A stretch of DNA of 8,341 nucleotides from Weeksellaceae bacterium. GTDB taxonomy: Bacteria; Bacteroidota; Bacteroidia; Flavobacteriales; Weeksellaceae. The notes below the pieces were generated by a model. That model was given only the letters and a program-made list of their open reading frames with translations. It did not search any database and was not told where the DNA came from. Made by a program: the position numbers and the translations under genes. Within the stretch, counting starts at the first letter, position 1; each line of letters starts with the position of its first letter. The stretch is taken from positions 1 to 8,341 of the forward strand of contig JAKOOI010000360.1 in assembly GCA_022701475.1 (NCBI GenBank). The letters run 5' to 3'. Below, one piece after another: positions 1 to 5,661 of the stretch.

Positions 1-1618
1 GTGTCCCTTTGGCTACCGTTCCGGTATTGGAAAAATAGAAACCTTTGTTGGCCACTCCGAAATCTGCAAAAGAAGTAGAGCTGTTGGCAAAAATAGAATT
101 TGCACTGTAATCTCCGGTATCAAACCCTTTGCTTCTTTCCTCACGCCTCCTTTCCAGCTCCTCTTTTTCTTCCTTTAGCTTGATTTTAGCAATATATTTA
201 GAGAAATAATCATTTTTCTGTTCCGGTGTCATCCTGGCAAGATTCAGGATGCTGTCGTTTTTCTTGATCAGATAGTAGTTCTTTGATATTTTCTTGATGT
301 AAACCGACTGGTCTGCCAGCAAGGCTTTGGAAGGCTCATAGGTCATGACTGCCATCGCGGAATCATAATAGGCTCCTGCCCCGATATAATCGTTCTTATC
401 CAGATAGCCTTTTCCGATTTCATAATACGCCAGTCCCCGGATCTGGCCGTCCGAAACCTTTTCCTTCAGCGATCTTCTGAAATATTCCTGGGCTTCGTCT
501 TTTTTTCCGGCTTTATTGGCCATCAGTCCCAGCGCGTAATAAAATTCATTTTTTCTTGATCCGTAAGTGCCCTTTTTACTGATGTCTTCCAGGTATTTAC
601 GTGCTCCGCTGTAATCTCCGTTTCCATTGAAGGTTTTTGCGATTTCAATCTGGGATTTTACTTCAAACTCGAAGTCATTGGCATATTTATAAGCGGCCAT
701 AAAGCTTTCCCGGGCTTTTTCATTCTGGTTCAGGCTTTCCAGCACCTGCCCTCTCAGATAGGCGATCCGGCTTTTCAGCTTGCGGTTGCCGTTCAGTTCA
801 AATGCATTATCCAGCTCTTTTACTGCTTCTTCTTTTTTACCGGCATCCAGAAGAGACTCCGAATAATAGATACTGAGCAGTTTTTCATAGTCTTTACTGA
901 TCTTTTCACCCTTTAATTTCACAAAGGCTTCATGCGCTTTCGTATAGTTTTTGATCTGGTCATATGCGAGTCCCTGGTAGATTCTGGCCAGCGGCAATCG
1001 TTTATCATCTTTCATATGGGTGAACACATAATTCAGGGCATCCAGCGCTTCCAGGGATTTGCCCCTGTAAATTCTTGCCTGGGCAAGGATCATGTACGCA
1101 TCAAAGATCTGTTTATTCTTCTCTTCCCCATGCTTGATGACCGAATATTTATTGATCGCTTTTAAAGCTTTTGCTTCTGCAATTTCTAGCGTGCTGGCAC
1201 CCTTCTGCTCAGCCTGCGATTCTCCGGTTGTATTTCCCTGTCCACCGGACATCAGAGAGTTTCCCGGCATTCCGGAAGGCATTCCCGGGAGGCCGCCTCT
1301 CCCATTGTTTTGCTGGGGACGGTTGACTTCCGCCATTTTCATGGAATTTTCGGCAAAGGCTGCAGACTGTCCCAGATCGCTTCCCAAAGGCTGGTCTTCA
1401 TAAGTGAGAATCGGAATATAAGGAGCATAAAAATTGTCTTTGTGCGCCTTATCCCGGGTCTCAAACTCATTGTTCAGTGCATCTTTGGCATTAAACAACG
1501 TATTGTAGTATGTGGTGAACCCTTTCATGAACTTCGACCGCTGTTCCGGCTTCTTGGTCTTGGTAGCACAGGAAGCAACGATACAAAGAATTAAAAGGAA
1601 TAAAATATTCTTTTTCAT
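1..1618 (-). CDS. sprE: SprE/PorW, TPR lipoprotein of gliding motility and type IX secretion (partial, C-terminus outside window)
   Basis: Starts at ATG 1616-1618 and runs leftwards off the window, giving 539 codons with no stop. The N-terminus is a lipoprotein signal: MKKNILFLLILCIVAS followed by Cys17 (lipobox VASC), so it should be anchored in a membrane on the periplasmic side. After it comes TTYYNTLFNA (about residues 39-48), the aligned start of SprE/PorW proteins, and from residue 144 a TPR solenoid (LEIAEAKALKAINKYS..., then repeated YLRGQVLESLNQNEKARESF-type helices) to about residue 450. A charged helix rich in E/K/R (about 478-502) precedes NKGFYFSNTGTVAKG at the window edge, another typical SprE stretch. 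Family members are about 850 residues, so roughly 60 percent is present. Known role in the family: a component of the type IX secretion machinery needed for gliding in flavobacteria. Odd: a Gly/Met/Pro-rich linker at residues 104-129. It follows maf on the same strand after 70 bp, with no exact TAnnTTTG box in the gap. Confidence 0.88.
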   Translation of the reverse strand, partial: MKKNILFLLILCIVASCATKTKKPEQRSKFMKGFTTYYNTLFNAKDALNNEFETRDKAHKDNFYAPYIPILTYEDQPLGSDLGQSAAFAENSMKMAEVNRPQQNNGRGGLPGMPSGMPGNSLMSGGQGNTTGESQAEQKGASTLEIAEAKALKAINKYSVIKHGEEKNKQIFDAYMILAQARIYRGKSLEALDALNYVFTHMKDDKRLPLARIYQGLAYDQIKNYTKAHEAFVKLKGEKISKDYEKLLSIYYSESLLDAGKKEEAVKELDNAFELNGNRKLKSRIAYLRGQVLESLNQNEKARESFMAAYKYANDFEFEVKSQIEIAKTFNGNGDYSGARKYLEDISKKGTYGSRKNEFYYALGLMANKAGKKDEAQEYFRRSLKEKVSDGQIRGLAYYEIGKGYLDKNDYIGAGAYYDSAMAVMTYEPSKALLADQSVYIKKISKNYYLIKKNDSILNLARMTPEQKNDYFSKYIAKIKLKEEKEELERRREERSKGFDTGDYSANSIFANSSTSFADFGVANKGFYFSNTGTVAKGT

Positions 1619-1688
1619 TATTCAATATAACTCGTTAAACGGCTTTTTATTATAAGCAGTTTGATGATTTTGTAAAAATAGTAAAATT

Positions 1689-2258
1689 TTATATGGAAAC
1701 CGGCTGTATTTCTTTCAAAATTTTGTAAACCAAATGGGTAGGAAGCCCCATAATGGTATAAAAGCTCCCGTTGATCTTCCTGATTTTTGCCATTCCCAGC
1801 CATTCCTGTATCCCATAGCTGCCGGCTTTATCGAAAGGCCGGAACCGCCGGATATAATAGATGATCTCATCATCGGAAATATCATCCAGTTCCACATCGG
1901 CCACATCGGTCCGCGTAATGGTTTGTTCTGCCGTTTTTACGGTAATTCCCGTATATACCTGATGGGTTCTTCCTGAAAGCTTCCTGAGCATCATTTCGGC
2001 TTCCCGTTCATCTTCCGGTTTACCGAGGAATTCATCATCGATTGCCACTACCGTATCGGCAGTAAGAAGGACTTCACCCTTTTCGAGATCACGGAAAGCA
2101 GATGCTTTCAATTCCGAAAGGTAGGCTGCCGCTTCTGCTGTTGAAACAGATTCGGGAACAATCTCTTCACAATCGATTTTCACTACTTCGAAATCAAATC
2201 CTAAGCTGGAAAGCAGCTCTTTTCTTCTCGGGGACTGGGAGGCCAGTATTATTTTCAT
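1689..2258 (-). CDS. maf: Maf family nucleoside triphosphate pyrophosphatase, YhdE (dTTP/UTP) type
   Basis: A 189-residue cytosolic protein, normal length for Maf. It should hydrolyse nucleoside triphosphates to monophosphate and pyrophosphate, cleaning non-canonical or excess nucleotides. Visible motifs in order: the phosphate-binding loop SQSPRR (7-12), ADTVV with the catalytic Asp68, GKP (79-81), SGRTHQVYTG (95-104), DKAGSYGIQ (143-151) and NGSFYTIMGLP (163-173). The SPRR loop and DKAGxYGIQ are the hallmarks of the YhdE subfamily (dTTP/UTP preference); the YceF (7-methyl-GTP) subfamily has a different loop, so I assign the YhdE side. Substrate preference is inferred from family knowledge. 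The start ATG at 2256-2258 puts the loop at residue 7 as expected. Only 9 bp separate it from the kdsC stop, so it is very probably co-transcribed with kdsC and the DUF2520 gene. Confidence 0.95.
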   Translation of the reverse strand: MKIILASQSPRRKELLSSLGFDFEVVKIDCEEIVPESVSTAEAAAYLSELKASAFRDLEKGEVLLTADTVVAIDDEFLGKPEDEREAEMMLRKLSGRTHQVYTGITVKTAEQTITRTDVADVELDDISDDEIIYYIRRFRPFDKAGSYGIQEWLGMAKIRKINGSFYTIMGLPTHLVYKILKEIQPVSI

Positions 2259-2267
2259 CTGTAAAAT

Positions 2268-2786
2268 TTAAACGGATTGGGTATTGTCATCATGCCATTT
2301 GCCCTGTACCTTCATCACCTGTTCGATGACATCACGTACGGCTCCGCTTCCTCCTTTCTTTGGAGAAATATAATCAGCGACACTTTTGATTTCCGGGACA
2401 GCATTTTCAGGACAGGCTGCAATGGCCGAATTTTTCATGATATGAAAGTCGGGGATGTCGTCTCCCATCGTCAGGATTTCGTCATTGCTGAGGTTATATT
2501 TTGCTTTAAAATCCTCGAAATCAATCATCTTATCCGGAGATTTAGGATAATAATCCTGAATCCCGAGATAATTGATCCTGTGTTTTACCATTTCATCATT
2601 TCCTCCGGTAATTACACCGATGAGGTAATTGTTTTTCAGGGCTTTTACTACGGCATATCCATCCAGCACGTTCATAACGCGGCTCATATGTCCGCCCGGC
2701 ATCAGGTATACGCTTCCATCGGTAAACACACCGTCCACATCAAACACAAAGGCTTTTATATCTTTTAATTTCTTTTTATAGCTCAT
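2268..2786 (-). CDS. kdsC: 3-deoxy-D-manno-octulosonate 8-phosphate phosphatase KdsC (HAD family)
   Basis: A 172-residue capless HAD phosphatase, close to the usual length. It removes phosphate from KDO-8-phosphate to give KDO, the sugar that links lipid A to the LPS core; it acts in the cytosol. Motif I is FDVDGVFTDG with nucleophile Asp16 and acid/base Asp18. Motif II is VITGG with Thr60. The conserved Lys86 (motif III) sits in SPDKM, and motif IV is GDDIPD with the Mg-binding Asp109 and Asp110. The C-terminal GGSGAVRD (145-152) is typical of KdsC/YrbI. Motif II has ITGG where the E. coli protein has ITGR. Its ATG (2784-2786) lies inside the last codons of the upstream gene (ATGTATGAGCTATAA, 11 bp overlap), suggesting translational coupling. 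I would rate confusion with another HAD-IIIA phosphatase as unlikely. Confidence 0.94.
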   Translation of the reverse strand: MSYKKKLKDIKAFVFDVDGVFTDGSVYLMPGGHMSRVMNVLDGYAVVKALKNNYLIGVITGGNDEMVKHRINYLGIQDYYPKSPDKMIDFEDFKAKYNLSNDEILTMGDDIPDFHIMKNSAIAACPENAVPEIKSVADYISPKKGGSGAVRDVIEQVMKVQGKWHDDNTQSV

Positions 2787-3525
2787 ACATTTTCTGAATA
2801 GAATGGTTTAAGGTTTTATAGATTTCCAGGTTTTCATCCTGCAGAAGCTGCTCATGCAGTTCCAGTATCCTGCGGTCGTTTCTCACAGCCGGGCCCGTCT
2901 GGGCAGCTTTTGGCTCAAGGGTATGAATTTTCCCGACGGTTTCATCGATCAGCGGAAGGAAAAATTCAAACGGGATGTTCTGTGCATCCGAAATCTCTTT
3001 GGCCCTGGCAAAAAGGTGATTGACGAAATTACAGGCAAAAACTGCGGTCAGATGAATATATTTTCTTTTCTCAAAGGAGCTTTCCATTACATTCGGGGAA
3101 ATCCGGGAAGCCAGCTCAATGAGGCGTTTCTGATCCTCCTCATGCCCGGCCTCAATGAAAAACGGGATTCCGGAATATTTCAGCTCTTTGGATTTTGAAA
3201 AGGTCTGCAGCGGATAGAAACTGGCTTTACGGTACTCTCCTTTCAGGATTTCCTTGGGTAATGAGCCTGAGGTATGGGCAACCAGACAGTCCTTCCTTTT
3301 GATAAGGCCGGAAACTTCTTCTACAGCATTGTCACTGACGCAGATCAGATACACATCTGCTTCCGGAAGTATATCGGTGGAAAAAGGAATGTCCAGTGCT
3401 GAAGAAATCCCGCTTAATTCCTTTTCATTTCTTCCGAAAATATGTGCTATGGGAATTTGGCTTGCCATGAAGGCTTTCGCCAGATGGAAAGCCACATTTC
3501 CGGATCCTATGATTACAATTTGCAT
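2776..3525 (-). CDS. NAD(P)-binding Rossmann protein with C-terminal DUF2520 domain
   Basis: I chose ATG 3523-3525 (249 residues) because it starts directly with the beta strand MQIVIIGSGNVAFHLAKAF, placing the dinucleotide-binding GSGNVA at residues 7-12; a longer frame opening at 3597 adds a polar, Cys-containing, non-family tail. The middle has HTSGSLPKEIL and FYPLQTFSKSKEL, the signature of DUF2520 proteins, and the helical C-terminal domain has HLTAVFACNFVNHL and TLEPKAAQTGPAVRND. The fold resembles the 6-phosphogluconate dehydrogenase C-terminal-like superfamily (ketopantoate or pyrroline-carboxylate reductase relatives), so an NAD(P)-dependent reductase or dehydrogenase is a fair guess, but no substrate is known to me. 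It is the first gene of the probable DUF2520-kdsC-maf operon, an order I recall as common in Bacteroidota. The linkage hints at a housekeeping role, but the job is unknown. Confidence 0.9.
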   Translation of the reverse strand: MQIVIIGSGNVAFHLAKAFMASQIPIAHIFGRNEKELSGISSALDIPFSTDILPEADVYLICVSDNAVEEVSGLIKRKDCLVAHTSGSLPKEILKGEYRKASFYPLQTFSKSKELKYSGIPFFIEAGHEEDQKRLIELASRISPNVMESSFEKRKYIHLTAVFACNFVNHLFARAKEISDAQNIPFEFFLPLIDETVGKIHTLEPKAAQTGPAVRNDRRILELHEQLLQDENLEIYKTLNHSIQKMYEL

Positions 3526-3529
3526 AAAA

Positions 3530-3537
3530 CAAAGATA
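3530..3537 (-). promoter_or_regulatory. Bacteroidota -7 box TATCTTTG for the DUF2520-kdsC-maf operon
   Basis: An exact match to TAnnTTTG on the minus strand, ending only 4 bases before the chosen ATG at 3525. Transcription would begin at or within a few bases of the start codon, so the message would be leaderless or nearly so. A -33 element is poor: only TTTCTG at 3557-3562 lies at a fitting distance. The box would fall inside the coding region if the longer start at 3597 were used, which argues for the shorter start if the promoter is real. Confidence 0.5.
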
Positions 3538-3604
3538 AGGTTTTCGTCCCGGTTTGCAGAAATGACCCGAAATTAAAAGACTGATGGAGGACTGCACTAC
3601 CCTG

Positions 3605-3629
3605 TCCGGAAAAATTTCATCTTTCCGGA
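3605..3629. repeat. Inverted repeat TCCGGAAA - 9 nt - TTTCCGGA
   Basis: Two perfectly complementary 8-bp arms (3605-3612 and 3622-3629) around a 9-base spacer. No T-run follows on either strand, so it is more like an operator or a structured non-terminating element. A further CCGGAA follows at 3633-3638. Confidence 0.6.
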
Positions 3630-3752
3630 TAACCGGAAGAAGGTTCAGCGACAGTATTTCTTATTATTCGGTATCGCCTTCTATTAATGGGCCTGATCAT
3701 CTTCAGGTTACCTGTTTTTCATAGCCATTTTTTCCGGGAGGTTTAGGCAATC

Positions 3753-3772
3753 CGGATATTTATTCGGATATT
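3753..3772. repeat. Direct repeat CGGATATT, 12-bp period
   Basis: CGGATATT occurs at 3753-3760 and again at 3765-3772. The copies are one helical turn plus about 1.5 bp apart and end 10 bp before the -33 TTG of the sigma-factor promoter. The placement suits an activator site, but an 8-bp match in AT-rich DNA could be chance. Confidence 0.35.
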
Positions 3773-3782
3773 GGACTGAAAA

Positions 3783-3815
3783 TTGAAGAATTCATTTAAC
3801 TTTCAGTTATTTTTG
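3783..3815 (+). promoter_or_regulatory. Promoter of the ECF sigma operon (TTG - 22 bp - TATTTTTG)
   Basis: TATTTTTG at 3808-3815 is an exact TAnnTTTG -7 box, with TTG at 3783-3785 as -33 element; 22 bp lies within the tolerated spacing. The start of transcription would fall near 3820-3822, giving a leader of about 20 bases before the sigma-factor ATG. The match is to the housekeeping consensus, so basal transcription would not need the ECF factor itself. Confidence 0.6.
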
Positions 3816-3827
3816 TAATCCAAAACA

Positions 3828-3851
3828 ATGAAAGCATCTTATGAAGATTAA
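3828..3851 (+). CDS. Possible 7-codon leader ORF (MKASYED) overlapping the sigma-factor start
   Basis: ATG 3828-3830 opens a frame that ends at TAA 3849-3851, eleven bases into the sigma gene, in the other frame. It would start within about 10 bases of the predicted transcript end, so it may be read as a leaderless start. It could couple or compete with translation of the sigma factor. It is equally possible that TGAAAG at 3829-3834 merely serves as a weak ribosome site for ATG 3841. Very short, hence low confidence. Confidence 0.2.
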   Translation: MKASYED

Positions 3852-4392
3852 GGACGCAGAAATTATTTCTTTGATGCAGAATCCACGGACTCAGGAAAAA
3901 GGGGTCCGCGCTCTGATGGATGCCTATCAAAGCAGATTATACTGGCACATAAGAAGAATTATAGTGGACGGAGATCTTGCGCAGGATACTTTGCAGGAAA
4001 CTTTTATAAAAGCCTATCAGAATTTTCATCAGTTTAAGAACGATAGCCAGCTTTACACCTGGTTGTACAGGATTGCTACCAATGAAGCATTGCAACAGAT
4101 CAATAAACTGAAGAAAATGCAGAAAACGGATGAAGATCCGGAATACCATATGCAGAACCTCGTTGCAGACAATGCAGGAGAAGATGCAGAAGAAATACAG
4201 ATATTGCTGCAGAAAGCCATACAAAGCCTGCCCGAAAAGCAGAAGCTCGTATTTATGATGCGGTATTATGATGATCTGCCCTATGAAGAAATTTCCAAGA
4301 TTGTAGAAATGTCCGTAGGTACGCTGAAAACGAATTATCATTATGCCAAACAGAAGATTGAAGATTATATTAAAGAAAATTACGAAAGATAA
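3841..4392 (+). CDS. ECF-type RNA polymerase sigma factor (sigma-70 family)
   Basis: A 183-residue protein with the two-domain layout of group 4 sigma factors. Region 2 spans about residues 23-92, with DLAQDTLQETFIKAYQNFHQF and TWLYRIATNEAL (core binding and -10 recognition). After an acidic linker (about 95-118), region 4 spans about 123-177, with LPEKQKLVFMMRYYDDLPYEEIS and the helix-turn-helix ending SVGTLKTNYHYAKQK (-35 recognition). A TGA in frame at 3829-3831 rules out an upstream start, so ATG 3841 is firm. It is followed after 17 bp by a one-pass membrane protein and then a secreted Spy/CpxP-like protein. That arrangement, well known in Bacteroidota, points to an envelope-sensing circuit in which the membrane protein holds the sigma factor inactive. 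Target genes cannot be read from this window. Confidence 0.93.
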   Translation: MKIKDAEIISLMQNPRTQEKGVRALMDAYQSRLYWHIRRIIVDGDLAQDTLQETFIKAYQNFHQFKNDSQLYTWLYRIATNEALQQINKLKKMQKTDEDPEYHMQNLVADNAGEDAEEIQILLQKAIQSLPEKQKLVFMMRYYDDLPYEEISKIVEMSVGTLKTNYHYAKQKIEDYIKENYER

Positions 4393-4403
4393 TTTCTGAA
4401 AAA

Positions 4404-4409
4404 AAGGAG
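4404..4409 (+). promoter_or_regulatory. AAGGAG directly abutting the anti-sigma ATG
   Basis: A good Shine-Dalgarno core ends at 4409 and the ATG starts at 4410, leaving no spacer, whereas 5-9 bases is usual. No other in-frame ATG lies before the membrane segment, so the start is retained. The sequence is either not used as a ribosome site or makes initiation inefficient, which might keep the inhibitor below the sigma factor in amount. Confidence 0.35.
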
Positions 4410-5048
4410 ATGGAAGAGTTCAATATAGAAAAATTGAAACGTAAAAATATTTACAAGGTACCTGATGATTTGTTTGAAAACATCCAGGGCAAAGTATTGA
4501 GCGGAGTGAGCAGCTTTGATCTGGAAGCACTGGAACGCAAAAATATCTATACTGTTTCTGAAAACGTCTATGAAAATGTTCAGAAGCATGTAACCACTAC
4601 CCTGTTCCCTGAAAAGAAGGCACCTGTCTTCAGGCTCAAGTGGGCCTATGCAGCTGCTGCCTCGGTAGCCCTTATTTTTGGAGCGACTTTTGTTTTCAAT
4701 CTGAATGATGCGCCCGTACAAAATCAGGTATATTCTCCTGTTGCTCATATGGATAGCAGGCAGGAAAAAAATACTGATAGTGAAACAGCTTACGAAACAT
4801 TGAAATCCGATTTAACTTCTGTTGAAAATACCAGTCAAACTACTGAAAACAGCAGGAACAACAGATCATTGACTAAAGTAAGCGGGACGGAAAAAACTTC
4901 TGTAAATACGGCAACAAAGGCAGCACCCGCTGTCTCAAAGGAAAATGAGAATCAGATGAATGCCTACCTGGATTCTTTTACCAATTCGGAGATTTCCGAA
5001 CTGGCCAACAATTCGACACAGGACGTTTATCTGGATTTGTATAACTAA
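4410..5048 (+). CDS. Putative membrane anti-sigma factor with duplicated N-terminal motif
   Basis: A 212-residue protein with three parts. The cytosolic N-terminus (1-77) holds two copies of a 27-residue unit: FNIEKLKRKNIYKVPDDLF.. (4-30) and FDLEALERKNIYTVSENVY.. (36-62). One transmembrane helix follows (about 78-97, YAAAASVALIFGATFVF), with Arg/Lys before it. The periplasmic part (98-212) is rich in Ser, Thr, Asn and Glu, probably disordered up to about 180, and ends with an acidic-hydrophobic tail (MNAYLDSF...DVYLDLYN). I see no zinc-binding HxxxCxxC, so it is not a ZAS-type anti-sigma factor. The VPxxhFExh pattern is one I associate with short Bacteroidota anti-sigma-like proteins encoded next to ECF genes. 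The role comes mainly from context: 17 bp after the sigma gene, 7 bp before the secreted third gene. The binding partner is inferred. Confidence 0.72.
   Translation: MEEFNIEKLKRKNIYKVPDDLFENIQGKVLSGVSSFDLEALERKNIYTVSENVYENVQKHVTTTLFPEKKAPVFRLKWAYAAAASVALIFGATFVFNLNDAPVQNQVYSPVAHMDSRQEKNTDSETAYETLKSDLTSVENTSQTTENSRNNRSLTKVSGTEKTSVNTATKAAPAVSKENENQMNAYLDSFTNSEISELANNSTQDVYLDLYN
4419..4595 (+). repeat. Internal tandem duplication in the putative anti-sigma factor
   Basis: Residues 4-30 (4419-4499) align with residues 36-62 (4515-4595) without gaps at a 32-residue period. Thirteen of 27 positions are identical, including the block RKNIY and the E-N-x-Q core, and most others are conservative. The DNA copies are well diverged, so the duplication is old and has been kept at protein level. 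Confidence 0.85.
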
Positions 5049-5055
5049 AGGAACG

Positions 5056-5565
5056 ATGAAAAAGATATTATTTACGCTTTTGATGATATACGGTTTTGGC
5101 CTGAACGCCCAAAGGACTGATTATGACTGGAAAAAGATGGATCCCAAACAAAGGAAAGAGATCATCAACAATCTTTCTCCTAATGAAAGAAAAGAGCTCC
5201 TTAATAAATTCAGGAACAACATGGTGATGGATAACCTGGATATAGATCCGGGTGATAAAGCAGAATTCACGGATATTTATGATGAATATCTGGAAAGCCA
5301 GAAACAGATCAAGGGACAGTTTGATTCCAATTTCAATCCTGAAACCTTATCAGATGATGAAGCCAAAGCAAAATTGCAGCAGAGTTTCGAAGTGGGACAG
5401 AAACTGCTGGATAACAGAAAAAGATATGCTGAGAAAATGCAGCAGGTCATTCCCTGTCAGAAAGTCCTGAAGCTGTTCCAATCCGAAGGGATGATGAGAG
5501 ATAAGATGAATGAAAGGAAGCCCCGCGGAAACAGTAACGCTTCAAGGCCGAGACAAAGCCCATAA
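5056..5565 (+). CDS. Secreted Spy/CpxP-like periplasmic protein, third gene of the ECF sigma operon
   Basis: I use ATG 5056 (169 residues), which begins with a clean signal peptide (MKKILFTLLMIYGFGLNA, cleavage before Gln19); the frame is open further upstream but overlaps the previous gene. The mature part is helical and highly charged. The stretch 57-143 follows the layout of Bacteroidota Spy/CpxP-like proteins: LDIDPGDKAEFTDIYDEYLE, then LSDDEAKAKLQQSFEVGQKLL, then KRYAEKMQQVIPCQKVLKLFQ. The final part is basic (KPRGNSNASRPRQ). In Enterobacteria such proteins are small chaperones and feedback sensors of envelope stress; a similar sensor role here is inferred from the operon. Odd: one lone cysteine (Cys134) in an exported protein, at a position where relatives often have Ser-Pro. 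An AAGGAA lies just before the ATG, 7 bp after the preceding stop. Confidence 0.75.
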   Translation: MKKILFTLLMIYGFGLNAQRTDYDWKKMDPKQRKEIINNLSPNERKELLNKFRNNMVMDNLDIDPGDKAEFTDIYDEYLESQKQIKGQFDSNFNPETLSDDEAKAKLQQSFEVGQKLLDNRKRYAEKMQQVIPCQKVLKLFQSEGMMRDKMNERKPRGNSNASRPRQSP

Positions 5566-5587
5566 TAGTTTATTTTTTTAATGTTGG

Positions 5588-5619
5588 ACGACCCTTGTAA
5601 TTTATTACAAGGGTCGTTT
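5588..5619 (+). terminator. Hairpin terminator of the ECF sigma operon
   Basis: A perfect 13-bp stem (5588-5600 with 5605-5617, ACGACCCTTGTAA) closed by a TTTA loop, 22 bp after the last stop. The tail is only TTT before AATG, so termination relies on stem strength. The stem lies inside the open frame starting at 5581, which is one reason to reject that upstream start for the next gene. Confidence 0.8.
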
Positions 5620-5638
5620 AATGTTAAAAATGAATGCT

Positions 5639-5646
5639 TACTTTTG
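5639..5646 (+). promoter_or_regulatory. -7 box TACTTTTG for the first exported paralogue
   Basis: An exact TAnnTTTG match 15 bases before ATG 5662, predicting a leader of about 10 bases. No TTG lies at the -33 distance; the region there (around 5616-5621, GTTTAA) coincides with the foot of the preceding terminator hairpin. Confidence 0.55.
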
Positions 5647-5661
5647 CTGAAATTAGTAACT

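Larger units (their letters stand above)
3538..3782. other. Gene-free divergent intergenic region
   Basis: Between the outward-facing promoters there is no open frame that looks like a gene on either strand. It holds a perfect 8-bp inverted repeat (3605-3629), an 8-bp direct repeat (3753-3772), and overlapping small palindromes around 3692-3714 (CCTGA/TCAGG and CAGGTTACCTG). These could be regulator-binding sites for either flank. None can be assigned to a known regulator from sequence alone. Confidence 0.6.

Noticed and set aside
932..1594. Three overlapping plus-strand open frames of 77-103 codons opposite sprE
   Set aside because: They lie antisense to a clear TPR lipoprotein gene, have no recognisable motifs, and their composition follows from the opposite strand.
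1619..1688. A promoter for sprE in the gap after maf
   Set aside because: The gap is AT-rich and contains near matches such as TATTTTTA, but no exact TAnnTTTG box with a -33 partner; read-through from the operon is equally likely.
2277..3538. Plus-strand open frames opposite kdsC and the DUF2520 gene (up to 163 codons)
   Set aside because: Both are antisense to well-supported conserved enzymes and show no domain of their own.
3526..3597. N-terminal extension of the DUF2520 protein to ATG 3597
   Set aside because: The added 24 residues precede the first Rossmann strand, are not family-like, and overlap an exact promoter box.
3605..3629. Reading the TCCGGAAA inverted repeat as a terminator
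   Set aside because: No T-run follows on either strand and no transcript is expected to end there, as the flanking genes diverge.
3692..3720. CCTGA/TCAGG and CAGGTTACCTG palindromes followed by TTTTT as a terminator
   Set aside because: The stems are only 5 bp, mutually exclusive, and there is no upstream gene on the plus strand to terminate.
4960..5055. Upstream start of the Spy-like gene at 4960
   Set aside because: It would overlap the previous gene by about 90 bp and bury a clean signal peptide behind a Trp/Arg/Ile-rich leader.
5581..5661. Upstream start of paralogue A at ATG 5581
   Set aside because: The extra 27 codons translate a 13-bp terminator hairpin and a promoter box, and place residues before an otherwise good signal peptide.
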